DNA of 64,000 nucleotides, from contig BMWJ01000012.1 of the NCBI GenBank assembly GCA_014651175.1, positions 62,001 through 126,000 of the forward strand. The letters run 5' to 3'. This DNA is from Streptomyces clavifer (GTDB lineage: Bacteria > Actinomycetota > Actinomycetes > Streptomycetales > Streptomycetaceae). Positions 19,672-27,931 of the stretch are shown here, in pieces. Position numbers and translations under genes: made by a program. The notes beneath the pieces were generated by a model. It was not told the origin of the DNA, made no database searches, and was given only the letters and a program-made list of their open reading frames with translations. The first letter of the stretch is position 1; every line of letters begins with the position of its first letter.

Positions 19672-22571
19672 CGGGCCGTACCCCCCGCTCCGGTGCCGGG
19701 CGCGGGGGCGAGTGCGCCCGCCGCCCGTTCGATCTGCCGGTCGACCTTGGCTCCCAGCGCCCGGACGATGTCCAGGACCACGCCGAGGACCAGCAGGTAC
19801 ACCCCGAAGTCGAAGACGACCGGCGTCGCCAGGTGGTAGTCGCCGAAGAGGGGGAGGTGGCCCTTGTACGTCCACGCGTGGAGCACCGTGCCCTCCAGGA
19901 GGCCGAGGAGGGCGACCCCGGTGGACAGGAAGAGGCCGAGGCCGGTGAAGAGGCCGGGCTGCAGCGGTGCCGCCTCGGCGAGCTCGAAGCGTCCGCCGGC
20001 CAGGTAGCGGGTGATGAAGGCGAGTCCCGCGACGAGTCCGCCGACGAAGCCGCCGCCCGGCATGTTCTCCGCGCAGAACAGCAGATAGAGGGAGAGCACC
20101 AGGATGGGGTGGAAGACCAGGCGGCCCACCACCTCGAAGACCACGGAACGGTGTTCGGGCGCGAGGGTCGAGCCGGCGGCCAGCCAGTCACGTTCGGGGG
20201 CGGTGTCGTCCCCCTGCGGCAGCCCGGTCAGCCGGCGGCCCGTCAGCGTCCAGGCGGTGGCGCCGTGCAGTTCCTCCCGGGTCATGGGCCCTTCGCTGCG
20301 GCGGTGCAGATAGATGAGGCTGGTCACGCCGATGGCCGCGGCGGCGAGCACGGCCGACTCCCCCATCGTGTCCCAGGCGCGCAGGTCGACGAGGATGGTG
20401 GCCACCACGTCCTTGAGCCCGTGGTGGGCGACCTCCTCGACCATCGCGGCGCCCGCCGGTTCCGCGGTGCGCGCGGCGCCCGAGACCCACACGACCACGC
20501 CGAGGGTAGCCGCGGCGCCGAGCGCCACGGGTACGCGCACCGCACGCCGCCAGGAGCTGACCGACTCCTGGAAGTGCACGGGCATCCGGCGCAGCACCAG
20601 GACGAACACGATCATCGACACGGTCTCGACGCAGAACTGCGTGAGCGCCAGGTCGGGCGCGCCCTGGACGACGAAGAGCAGCGCGGCCCCGTACCCGGTG
20701 AGCCCGGCCAGGACGACGGCCTTCATCCGGCGGCTGACGGTCAGGCAGAGCAGGGCCGCCGCACAGGTCAGCACGGCCACGGCACCCTGGAGCGGGGTGT
20801 CCCACACCCGGGGGGCGACCGCTCCCTCCCAGGGGCGGTCGGTGATCAGCACCGCCAGCTGTCCGGCCAGCATCACCAGCAGGGTGGTGGCCAGGTACAC
20901 GGACAGGGAGCCGCGCTGGACGAATCCGGTGACCTGCAGGGCGAAGCGTTCGAGGCCGAGCAGGAGGTGGCCGAAGACGCTGTCGGCGGTGGGCCAGGCG
21001 ATCCTGCGGGAGACCCGGGTGACGGTCGTCCGCCCCGCGAAGAGCAGGGCGCCGCCCGCCCAGGCGAGGACGGACAGGAGCAGGGCCGTTCCGAAGCCGT
21101 GCCAGAGCGCCAGGTGGTAGGGGTGGGCGGGCGCGGGGAAGGTGTCGGCGTACGCGGCGAACAGCCGGTCCGTCCACGCGACTCCGGGGCCGAGGACCAG
21201 TCCGGCCACGGCGAGCAGCGCGGGCGGGGCCAGGAAGGCGGCGCTCACCCGGCGTACGGAGGTGTCCGCGACGCCCGGCTTGCGGAAGAACGCGCCCCAT
21301 ACGAAACGGAGGGTGTACGCGACGGTGAGCACGGATCCGACGACGGTGACGGCCAGCACCCAGCGGTCCGAGGTGTCGCCGTGCTGCAGCGCGTGGAACG
21401 CGGCCTCCTTGGCGGCGAAGCCGAGGAGCGGCGGCAGTGCGGCCATGGAAGCGGCGGCGAGCACGGCGACCGTGGTGACGTGGGGCAGCGCGCGGCCGAC
21501 GCCGGAGAGTCTGCGCAGATCGCGGGTGCCGGTCGCGTGGTCGACGATGCCGATGACGAGGAACAGCGCGGCCTTGAACAGTGCGTGGCCGAGGATCATC
21601 GCGGCGGCGGCGAGTGCGGCGTCCCGGGTGCCGGCCCCGGCGAGGACGATCAGGAAGCCGAGCTGGCTGACCGTGCCGTAGGCGAGGACGAGCTTCAGGT
21701 CGTTGAGGCGCAGTGCGCGCCATCCTCCGAGCAGCATCGTCGCGGCGCCGAGGACGAGGACGACGGGCCGCCAGACGGGCACGTCGGCGAAGGCGGGGGC
21801 GAGCCGCGCCACCAGGTAGACACCGGCCTTGACCATGGCCGCGGCGTGCAGATAGGCGCTGACGGGGGTGGGCGCGGCCATGGCGTTCGGCAGCCAGAGG
21901 CTGAACGGCCAGATCGCGGATTTCGACAGCGCCCCGCACAGGACCAGGACGACGGCCACGGACACCGCGAGGGTCGCTTCCGGGGGGTCCGCGACGATCG
22001 CGGAGATCTGGTAGGTGCCGGCCGCCTGGCCGAGGATCAGGAAGCCGACCAGCATGGCGAGTCCGCCGAGCGTGGTGACGACGAGGGCCTGGAGGGCGGA
22101 GCGGCGGTTCTGTTTGCGTTCGCTGCCGTGGCCGATCAGGAGGTAGGAGAAGACCGTGGTCAGTTCCCAGAACACGTAGAGGGTGATGAGGTCGTCCGCG
22201 AGGACCAGGGCGAGCATCGCCCCCGCGAAGGCCAGCAGGTTCCCGGCGAACGAGGCCAGTTGCGGGGAGTCGTCCGTGAAGTAGGAGGCGCAGTACAGCA
22301 GGACGAGCGTGCCGACCCCGGCCGCGAGCAGCACCATCAGTTCGGCGAGCGCGTCCAGGCGCAGGCCCAGGGAGACGTCGTAGGCCGGGATCCACTCCCA
22401 CGTCCAGGTGACCGCCCGGCCGGCCGCCGCGGTGCTCCACTCGGTCGCCGCCCATGCGGTCGCGGCCGCGGGGGGCAGCGCGAGCACGACGAAGGCGCGC
22501 CTGCCGAGCCGCCGCACCAGCGGACGCGCGCAGGCCGCCAGGACGAAGTGGCAGACGATGAGTGCGATCAC
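19668..22571 (-). CDS. mrpA: Mrp antiporter subunits A and B fused
   Basis: A 967-residue protein. Residues 1-500 are the NuoL-like proton channel of MrpA (YVFWELTTVFSYLLIGH, ALSKSAIWPFSLWLPNAMAAPTPVSAYLHAA), 600-780 are the MrpA C-terminal region (GAPDLALTQFCVETVSMIVFVLVLRRMP), and the last 150 or so residues are an MrpB domain (HPILVLSLYLLFCAENMPGGGFVGGLVAGLAF). No separate mrpB exists, so A and B are one polypeptide. The start GTG 22571 lacks a clear Shine-Dalgarno sequence, so initiation could differ. The complex exchanges cations for protons and supports pH and salt homeostasis. Confidence 0.93.
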   Translation of the reverse strand: MIALIVCHFVLAACARPLVRRLGRRAFVVLALPPAAATAWAATEWSTAAAGRAVTWTWEWIPAYDVSLGLRLDALAELMVLLAAGVGTLVLLYCASYFTDDSPQLASFAGNLLAFAGAMLALVLADDLITLYVFWELTTVFSYLLIGHGSERKQNRRSALQALVVTTLGGLAMLVGFLILGQAAGTYQISAIVADPPEATLAVSVAVVLVLCGALSKSAIWPFSLWLPNAMAAPTPVSAYLHAAAMVKAGVYLVARLAPAFADVPVWRPVVLVLGAATMLLGGWRALRLNDLKLVLAYGTVSQLGFLIVLAGAGTRDAALAAAAMILGHALFKAALFLVIGIVDHATGTRDLRRLSGVGRALPHVTTVAVLAAASMAALPPLLGFAAKEAAFHALQHGDTSDRWVLAVTVVGSVLTVAYTLRFVWGAFFRKPGVADTSVRRVSAAFLAPPALLAVAGLVLGPGVAWTDRLFAAYADTFPAPAHPYHLALWHGFGTALLLSVLAWAGGALLFAGRTTVTRVSRRIAWPTADSVFGHLLLGLERFALQVTGFVQRGSLSVYLATTLLVMLAGQLAVLITDRPWEGAVAPRVWDTPLQGAVAVLTCAAALLCLTVSRRMKAVVLAGLTGYGAALLFVVQGAPDLALTQFCVETVSMIVFVLVLRRMPVHFQESVSSWRRAVRVPVALGAAATLGVVVWVSGAARTAEPAGAAMVEEVAHHGLKDVVATILVDLRAWDTMGESAVLAAAAIGVTSLIYLHRRSEGPMTREELHGATAWTLTGRRLTGLPQGDDTAPERDWLAAGSTLAPEHRSVVFEVVGRLVFHPILVLSLYLLFCAENMPGGGFVGGLVAGLAFITRYLAGGRFELAEAAPLQPGLFTGLGLFLSTGVALLGLLEGTVLHAWTYKGHLPLFGDYHLATPVVFDFGVYLLVLGVVLDIVRALGAKVDRQIERAAGALAPAPGTGAGGTAR

Positions 22572-22804
22572 GAGGAGGCGTCCGGGGCATAGGGCACCGA
22601 ATACAGATATATCGCCCGGCCCCGTTCACCCGTCCGGCGCGCCGCGCGGCCCCCCGGCCACTGTTTCCGGCCGGTCCGGGCCCGAAGGAGGCCCGGGCAT
22701 CGCTGTCCAGCCCGCCCGGACGTGGCGGGCGCACGCTCCACTGTGATCACAGAACGGCGCATGCCCCGTATGCCCGCAACCACACACCCTCATCCGGGTC
22801 TCCT
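22572..22804. promoter_or_regulatory. Region upstream of mrp operon
   Basis: A 233-base stretch with no convincing gene. Bases 22600-22615 are unusually AT-rich (reading ATATATCTGTAT on the minus strand) about 30-45 bases ahead of the mrpA start, so the operon promoter probably lies there, but no standard -35 box was found. Confidence 0.3.
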
Positions 22805-22848
22805 GCGCGGGGACCCGTAGGCGGCCGGCCGCCTACGGGTCCCCGCGC
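22805..22848 (-). terminator. 44-bp perfect palindrome, terminator-like
   Basis: Two 22-base arms (22805-22826 and 22827-22848) are exact reverse complements with no spacer. It overlaps the last codons and the TAG stop (22833-22835) of the Fer4_19-like gene. In RNA it can fold into a very stable hairpin with a small GC loop. There is no U-tract, which is common for actinobacterial terminators. It would end minus-strand transcription before the mrp operon. Confidence 0.75.
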
Positions 22849-23150
22849 ACCTGGACGACGGCGTCACCGTGCGGACAGACGTGGATCGGCGCATCGGGGA
22901 CCTCGTCGGGCATGCCGTCGGTGCGGTGGCAGCGCGGCGCCCCGCTCGGGCGGCGGTGGACGGCGTCGGCCACGTCGCCGGCCGGGGTGCGCCGGGGCGT
23001 GATCCACGGGCCGCGGCCCTCCTGGAAGACGTCGGGCATCCCGTGGAGGCGTTCCGCCGCGTGCGGGCAGGGGTGCGCGTCGTAGCCCACGGTGATGCCG
23101 TCACCCTCGTGCGACACGGTCGCGGGGCGCGGGGGCGATTCGCCTGTCAC
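22833..23150 (-). CDS. Fer4_19-like (divergent 4Fe-4S) protein missing cysteines
   Basis: A 105-residue protein with the layout of the YjdI/Fer4_19 family: GDGITVGYDAHPCPHAAE, GMPDVFQEGRGPWITP, then a PSGAP block near residue 70. In the family the cluster cysteines sit in C-x-H-x2-x-C and C-P-(S/T)-G-A. Here the first Cys remains (HPCPH), but the second reads AERLHG and the third reads HRRPSGAP, both Arg codons (CGC) where TGC is expected. Two other Cys (PRCHR, IHVCPH) are out of place. The protein may no longer bind a cluster. Start GTG 23150 follows a GGAGGGAG stretch. The 3' end is inside a palindromic terminator. Confidence 0.65.
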   Translation of the reverse strand: MTGESPPRPATVSHEGDGITVGYDAHPCPHAAERLHGMPDVFQEGRGPWITPRRTPAGDVADAVHRRPSGAPRCHRTDGMPDEVPDAPIHVCPHGDAVVQVRGDP

Positions 23151-23345
23151 CGCTCTCCCTCCCTGCGCGGGGGATGGATGCCTGCCACTCCAGGCTCACC
23201 CCGGAGCAGGTGCGCCGCTACTCGGGGGAACGGCCGGGCCGTCGTCGCACGGTCGGCCGCAGCTCACCGCGCCCGTGCGCAGGGATTTCGACGCCTTCGG
23301 TACCGGCAGCGGGTGTGACGCCCCCTGGGACGACCTGGGACGGCA
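23151..23345. other. Region without recognisable gene
   Basis: About 195 bases between the Fer4_19-like gene and a gene remnant. Short open frames exist on both strands but none has a family pattern, a supported start or consistent neighbours. Nothing structural was noticed. Confidence 0.4.
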
Positions 23346-23480
23346 ACACCCCTGCGTGTACTGGTACAGGGCGGCGGTACCGGCGGACCGGCCCTCGCCG
23401 TCGCGCTCGCCCGGAGCGGCCGCACCGTCGAGGTGGCCGAGCTCCGTGACGGGCACCCGCGGCGCCGGAACGTCCCCCTC
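23346..23480 (+). pseudogene. Remnant: FAD-binding N-terminus of a monooxygenase
   Basis: On the plus strand, frame from 23346, the translation reads RVLVQGGGTGGPALAVALA then RSGRTVEVAELRDGH. This is the dinucleotide-binding beta-alpha-beta unit (GxGxxG) that opens FAD-dependent monooxygenases. No start codon precedes it in a sensible place, and it is cut off by the convergent Rid gene that ends at 23492. It looks like a leftover of a deleted flavoprotein gene. Based on motif reading only. Confidence 0.5.
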
Positions 23481-23491
23481 GGTCCGGGGGC

Positions 23492-23893
23492 TCAGTCCAG
23501 CACCGCGATGCCGTCCAGCTCGACCAGGGCCTGCTCGTCCCAGAGCCTGACCGCCCCGATCACCGCCATCGCCGGGTACTCGCGCCCCGCGAGCCGATGC
23601 CAGATCCTGCCCAGTTCGGGAGCGTGGGAGCGGTAGTCGGCCACATCGGTGGCGTACACGGTGACCCTGGCCAGGGCCGCCGGGGATCCGCCCGCCGCCC
23701 GCAGGGCGGTGAGCAGGTTGCCCAGCGCCGTCTCGAACTGCTCGGGCAGGGTGGCGCCGACGACCTTGCCGTCCCCGTCCAGGGCGGTCTGGCCGGCCAG
23801 GAAGACCAGCCGGCCGCCGGTGGCCGCCACGGCGTGCGAGAAGCCCGTGGGCGGGGCGAGCTCGGTGGGGTTGATCCGGGTGAGGGGGTTCAT
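23492..23893 (-). CDS. Rid-family (YjgF/YER057c) protein, no catalytic Arg
   Basis: A 133-residue Rid protein: FLAGQTALDGDGKVVGATLPEQFETALGN fold core (cited in part), VTVYATDVADY and LVELDGIAVLD at the end. Enamine/imine-deaminating RidA proteins have an Arg near residue 105 in a P-x-R context; here the same spot is YPAMAVIGA, so Met replaces it, as in Rid subgroups without proven deaminase activity. It overlaps the acyl-CoA dehydrogenase gene by 4 bases and so belongs to the aromatic-acid island, where a 2-amino-enone CoA intermediate is expected. A binding or lactonase-like/isomerase role is possible. Confidence 0.85.
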   Translation of the reverse strand: MNPLTRINPTELAPPTGFSHAVAATGGRLVFLAGQTALDGDGKVVGATLPEQFETALGNLLTALRAAGGSPAALARVTVYATDVADYRSHAPELGRIWHRLAGREYPAMAVIGAVRLWDEQALVELDGIAVLD

Positions 23894-25017
23894 GCGTGCG
23901 TCTCCTGGGTCGCGTACAGCTCCTTGGCGATGATGGTGCGCTGCACCTCGGTGGCGCCCTCGTAGATCCGGGGCGCGCGGACCTCCCGGTAGAGGTGCTC
24001 GAGCAGATGACCGCGGCGCAGGGCGCGTGCGCCGTGCAGTTGCACCGCAGCGTCGACGACGTACTGCGCGGTCTCGGTGGCGTACAGCTTGGCCATGGCG
24101 GCGCGCCGGGGTACGCCGGGCTCACCCGCGTCGTGGGCCGCCGCGGCGGCGTACACCAGGAGCCGGGCGGCCTCGGTGCGCGTGGCCATCTCGGCGACCT
24201 GGTGGGAGACGGCCTGCAGGTCCTTGAGCGGGCCGCCGAACGCGGTGCGGTGCGCCGTGTGCTCCAGGGTGGCGTCGAGCGCGGCGCGCGCCATGCCGAC
24301 GGCGAACGCGCCGACACTGGGCCGGAAGAGGTTCAGGGTGTCCATGGCGACCCGGAACCCCCGGTCCGGCTCCCCGAGCACGTCCTCGGCGGTGACGGGT
24401 ACGCCGTCGAAGTCCAGGGTGCCGATGGGGTGCGGGGAGAGCATGTCCAGGGGCGTGCCGCTGAGCCCCGGACGGTCGGCGGGGACGAGGAACGCGGTGA
24501 CGCCGCGGGCTCCGGCGCCTTCGGTGGTGCGGGCGAAGACGGTGTAGAAGTCGGCCTCCGGGGCGTTGGAGATCCAGCACTTCTCACCGGTCAGCCGCCA
24601 GCCGTCCGAGGTGCGCCGGGCGGCGAGCGCGAGGGACGCCGCGTCGGATCCGGCGCCCGGCTCGCTCAGCGCGAACGCGGCGACGGCGCGGCCCGCGCGC
24701 ACCTCGGGGAGCCAGCGCCCGCGCTGGGCCGGGGTGCCCGCCTGGACGACGGGGTACGTGCCCAGGCCCTGCAGGGCGAGAGCCGTCTCGGCCTCGGTAC
24801 AGCCGCGCGCCAGCGATTCGCGCAGCAGGCAGAGGTCCAGTGCACCGGAGCGCAGCATCCGGTCCAGCAGTCCCCGCTCGCCGAGCGCGGCGAGCAGCGG
24901 GCGGTTGACCCGGCCGGGGTCCCCCTTCTCTGCGAGCGGGCGCAGGTGCGCCCGGGCGAGGTCGTACAGCTCGTCACCCCAGGCGGTCTGCCCGGGTTCG
25001 AGCGAGAATGCCGTCAT
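23890..25017 (-). CDS. Acyl-CoA dehydrogenase
   Basis: A 375-residue flavoprotein of the acyl-CoA dehydrogenase family. Seen: FALSEPGAGSDAASLA (FAD/substrate-binding ALSEPxAGSD motif), GEKCWISNAPEADFYTVFA, RTAFGGPLKDLQAVSH and the C-terminal IYEGATEVQR, whose Glu is the usual catalytic base. It oxidises an acyl-CoA at the alpha-beta position and passes electrons to ETF. GGAGAGG stands 7 bases ahead of ATG 25017. It is divergent from the CoA ligase and shares its promoter gap, so it likely acts on the alicyclic CoA product of the ring-reducing pathway. Confidence 0.92.
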   Translation of the reverse strand: MTAFSLEPGQTAWGDELYDLARAHLRPLAEKGDPGRVNRPLLAALGERGLLDRMLRSGALDLCLLRESLARGCTEAETALALQGLGTYPVVQAGTPAQRGRWLPEVRAGRAVAAFALSEPGAGSDAASLALAARRTSDGWRLTGEKCWISNAPEADFYTVFARTTEGAGARGVTAFLVPADRPGLSGTPLDMLSPHPIGTLDFDGVPVTAEDVLGEPDRGFRVAMDTLNLFRPSVGAFAVGMARAALDATLEHTAHRTAFGGPLKDLQAVSHQVAEMATRTEAARLLVYAAAAAHDAGEPGVPRRAAMAKLYATETAQYVVDAAVQLHGARALRRGHLLEHLYREVRAPRIYEGATEVQRTIIAKELYATQETHA

Positions 25018-25075
25018 ACCGGCGCCTCTCCTGCCGCGCCGTGTCGCTGACTCGTCGCGGACTTATCGCGGACCG

Positions 25076-25103
25076 TTGACTACCGTCACTCAAACGATAC
25101 GCT
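25076..25103 (+). promoter_or_regulatory. Ligase promoter with candidate PaaX site
   Basis: TTGACT (25076-25081) and TACGCT (25098-25103) form a good sigma-70-like promoter with a 16-base spacer, placing the start of transcription near 25110 and ATG 25131 about 20 bases later. The spacer contains TCACTCAAACG (25086-25096). A near-identical 11-mer, TCACTCATACG, lies upstream of the enoyl-CoA hydratase gene at 31598-31608, so it may be the operator of the PaaX regulator encoded nearby. Confidence 0.55.
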
Positions 25104-25130
25104 CCAAGGGCGACTAGGGGGCGATGCTTC

Positions 25131-26750
25131 ATGAAGCCGTCGGATACCGCGAGTGCGCACACCGACACGTTCGCGCGCGACCACCTCCCGCCCGCCGGCC
25201 AGTGGCCCGAGCTGGTCTTCGACCTGCCCGAGCTGCGGTACCCGGCCCGTCTGAACTGCGGACACGAGCTCCTCGACCGGACCGCCGACCGCTTCGGCCC
25301 CGACCGTCCCGCGTTCCGCACCGCGGACGGCGCCGTCTGGAGCTACGGGGAGCTGCGGGACCGGGTGGACCGGATCGCCCGTGTACTGACCGCCGACCTG
25401 GGTGTCGTCCCCGGCAACCGGGTGCTGCTGCGCGGGCCCACCACCCCCTGGCTCGCCGCCTGCTGGCTCGCGGTGATGAAGGCGGGCGCGGTCGCCGTGA
25501 CCGTCCTGGCCCAGCAGCGCCCGGCGGAGCTCGCCACGGTCTGCTCGCTCGCCCGGGTCGGCCACGCGCTGTGCGACGTCAGGTCGGTCGACGACCTGGT
25601 GGAGGCGCGGGTACCCGGGCTGCGGATCACCTCGTACGGCGGCGACTCGCCCGACGACCTGACAACGCTCATGGCGGCCCGGCCGGGGGCCTACCGGGCG
25701 GTGGACACCGCCGCCGACGATGTCGCGCTCATCGCGTTCACCTCGGGCACCACCGGGCGGCCCAAGGGCTGTATGCACGTCCACCGCGACGTGCTGGCCG
25801 TCGCGGACACCTTCGCCCGCCACGTCCTGCGGCCGGGCCCGGACGACGTGTTCGCGGGGAGCCCGCCGCTCGGCTTCACGTTCGGACTCGGCGGGCTGGT
25901 GATCTTCCCGCTGCGGGCCGGCGCCTCGGCGCTGCTGCTGGAACAGGCCGGCCCGGGGCAGCTGCTGCCCGCACTCGCGGCCCACCGGGTGTCGGTGCTG
26001 TTCACCGCGCCGACCGCGTACCGCCTGATGCTCGACGCGCTCGACGGCCACGACCTGTCCGCACTGCGGCGCTGCGTCTCGGCCGGGGAGAACCTGCCGG
26101 CCGCGACCTGGCACTCCTGGTACGAGCGGACGGGTCTGCGCATCATCAACGGCATCGGTGCCACCGAGCTGCTGCACATCTTCATCTCCGCGTCCGACGA
26201 GGCCGTCCGCCCGGGCACCACCGGCGTGCCCGTACCCGGCTGGCGGGCGCGGGTGGTGGACGACGACGGCCGGGAGCTGCCCGACGGCGAGCCCGGCCTG
26301 CTGGCGGTGCGCGGTCCGGTCGGCTGCCGGTACCTCGCCGACGACCGCCAGCGCGCCTATGTGCGCCACGGGTGGAACATCACCGGCGACACGTACGTCC
26401 GGGAGGCCGACGGGTACTTCCGCTATGTCGCCCGCGCCGACGACATGATCATCTCGTCCGGGTACAACATCGCGGGCCCCGAGGTCGAGGAGGCGCTCCT
26501 GCGCCACCCCGAGGTGGTGGAGGCGGCGGTGGTGGGCAGGCAGGACGAGCTGCGCGGCCAGATCGTAGCGGCGTACGTGGTGCTGCGCCCGGGTGCGGAG
26601 CGGTCCGCCGACGCCCTGCGCGGTCACATGAAGTCCCAGCTCGCTCCGCACAAGTGCCCGCGCGACTTCGTGTTCCTGCCCGCGCTCCCCAGGACCGCGA
26701 CCGGAAAGCTGCAGCGCTTCCGGCTGCGCGGCACGGGCGCTCTAGAGTGA
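25131..26750 (+). CDS. Aromatic acid-CoA ligase (2-aminobenzoate/benzoate type)
   Basis: A 539-residue AMP-forming acyl-CoA synthetase. The AMP-binding P-loop is IAFTSGTTGRPKGCMH (about 200-215), followed by FTFGLGG, the adenine motif INGIGATELLHIF, the hinge-region WNITGDTYVREADGYFRYVARADDMI and the C-terminal catalytic-lysine region LPRTATGKLQRF. The ATELLHIF block and the N-terminal LPELRYPARLNCGHELLDR resemble benzoate- and 2-aminobenzoate-CoA ligases. It activates the aromatic acid with ATP and CoA as the entry step. PaaX follows 4 bases later. The exact substrate is inferred from the monooxygenase/reductase in the same island. Confidence 0.9.
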   Translation: MKPSDTASAHTDTFARDHLPPAGQWPELVFDLPELRYPARLNCGHELLDRTADRFGPDRPAFRTADGAVWSYGELRDRVDRIARVLTADLGVVPGNRVLLRGPTTPWLAACWLAVMKAGAVAVTVLAQQRPAELATVCSLARVGHALCDVRSVDDLVEARVPGLRITSYGGDSPDDLTTLMAARPGAYRAVDTAADDVALIAFTSGTTGRPKGCMHVHRDVLAVADTFARHVLRPGPDDVFAGSPPLGFTFGLGGLVIFPLRAGASALLLEQAGPGQLLPALAAHRVSVLFTAPTAYRLMLDALDGHDLSALRRCVSAGENLPAATWHSWYERTGLRIINGIGATELLHIFISASDEAVRPGTTGVPVPGWRARVVDDDGRELPDGEPGLLAVRGPVGCRYLADDRQRAYVRHGWNITGDTYVREADGYFRYVARADDMIISSGYNIAGPEVEEALLRHPEVVEAAVVGRQDELRGQIVAAYVVLRPGAERSADALRGHMKSQLAPHKCPRDFVFLPALPRTATGKLQRFRLRGTGALE

Positions 26751-26754
26751 CCGC

Positions 26755-27579
26755 GTGGCCGAGCACACCCCCCGTTCCCTGATCGTCACCCTCTACGGCG
26801 CGTACGGGCGTTCCCCCGGGAACGCCCCGCTGGCGGTGTCCGAGCTGATCCGGCTGTTGCACGCCGTCGGTGTCGACGCCCCGTCCGTGCGCTCCTCCGT
26901 CTCCCGGCTCAAGCGCCGCGGGCTGCTCGTCCCCGCCCGGACGCCGGACGGGGCGGCCGGGTACGCGCTGTCGCCCGACGCCCGTCAGCTCCTGGACGAC
27001 GGCGACCGGCGGATCTACCGGCATCCGGCGCCCCGGCTCCAAGAGGGCTGGGTGCTCGCCGTCTTCTCCGTGCCGGAGGCCGAACGCCACAAGCGCCACC
27101 TGCTGCGCTCACGGCTCGGCCGCCTCGGCTTCGGCACGGCGGCGCCCGGGGTGTGGATCGCTCCCGCCGGGCTGTACGAGGAGACCCGTCACACCCTGGA
27201 GCGGCTGGAACTCGCCCCGTACGTCGAGCTGTTCCGCGGGGAGCACCTCGGCTTCGCCGCGACGAGGGAGTCCGTGGCGCGCTGGTGGGACCTGGACGCG
27301 GTCGCCCGGCTCCATCTGGACTTCCTGGAGCGGCAGGAGCCCGTGCTGCGGTCCTGGGAGGAGCGGCCCGCGGGGACACCTCCGGATCCGGAGGAGGCGT
27401 ACCGGCACTACCTGCCGGCGCTGGACTCCTGGCGGCGGCTGCCGTACGCGGACCCCGGCCTGCCCGAGGAGCTGCTGCCGAAGGACTGGCCGGGAGCCCG
27501 TTCGGCGGAGGTGTTCGGTCTGCTGCACGCCCGGTTGCGGGACGCCGGGGCGCCGTTCGTCCGCACGGGGACCACCTGA
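26755..27579 (+). CDS. PaaX-family transcriptional repressor
   Basis: A 274-residue PaaX-type regulator: an N-terminal winged helix (SLIVTLYGAYGR ... SVSRLKRRGLLVPAR ... YALSPDARQLLDDGDRRIY), a middle domain (GWVLAVFSVPEAERHKRHLLRSRLG) and a C-terminal domain (DPEEAYRHYLPALDSWRRLPYADPGLP). PaaX proteins repress phenylacetate and related CoA-dependent aromatic pathways and are released by the aryl-CoA. It starts with GTG 26755, 4 bases after the ligase stop, so it is probably autoregulated together with the ligase. Confidence 0.93.
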   Translation: MAEHTPRSLIVTLYGAYGRSPGNAPLAVSELIRLLHAVGVDAPSVRSSVSRLKRRGLLVPARTPDGAAGYALSPDARQLLDDGDRRIYRHPAPRLQEGWVLAVFSVPEAERHKRHLLRSRLGRLGFGTAAPGVWIAPAGLYEETRHTLERLELAPYVELFRGEHLGFAATRESVARWWDLDAVARLHLDFLERQEPVLRSWEERPAGTPPDPEEAYRHYLPALDSWRRLPYADPGLPEELLPKDWPGARSAEVFGLLHARLRDAGAPFVRTGTT

Positions 27580-27624
27580 TGGAACACGGGTGACCGCCGG
27601 TCCGCCGACCAGGCATGATGAGGC

Positions 27625-27931
27625 ATGACCTGGACCTCCACCGATGACGTCGATGTCTTCCCGGACACGGCCGGGGCGCCGCCGGCCGTCCGGCCCTCCG
27701 CGCCTCACGGTCCCGGCATCCCTGCGGCAGGGCGGGCGGCCCGCCCGCGGCGAGGGGATGCCGGGCCGAGGGCGCGGGACGGACGGGGAGGCGACGGGGG
27801 CGGCGCGGGTGGCTCGGCGGGAGGTGCTGTCGCGCACGGGCCTCGCGCATCCGACGGGCGACGGTGCGTGCCAGCGCGGCCCCGGGGCCGACCCTGACCG
27901 GTCGCCGGCCGGCGTGGTGGTGGTGGTGTGA
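27625..27931 (+). pseudogene. Possible GNAT acetyltransferase remnant
   Basis: ATG 27625 opens with MTWTSTDDVDVFPDTAG, which resembles the N-terminus of a common actinobacterial GNAT group. After about 17 residues the similarity moves to the next frame (from about 27690), where PPRLTVPASLRQ and GRGRGTDGEATGA echo the next conserved segments. The acetyl-CoA binding region is absent. The second frame ends with TGA at 27929-27931, overlapping the following GTG start. I read it as a truncated, frameshifted relic; the similarity is from memory of the family and weak. Confidence 0.35.

Noticed and set aside
19833-22592. A 919-codon open frame opposite mrpA
   Set aside because: The same case: low-complexity translation antisense to a clearly conserved antiporter gene.
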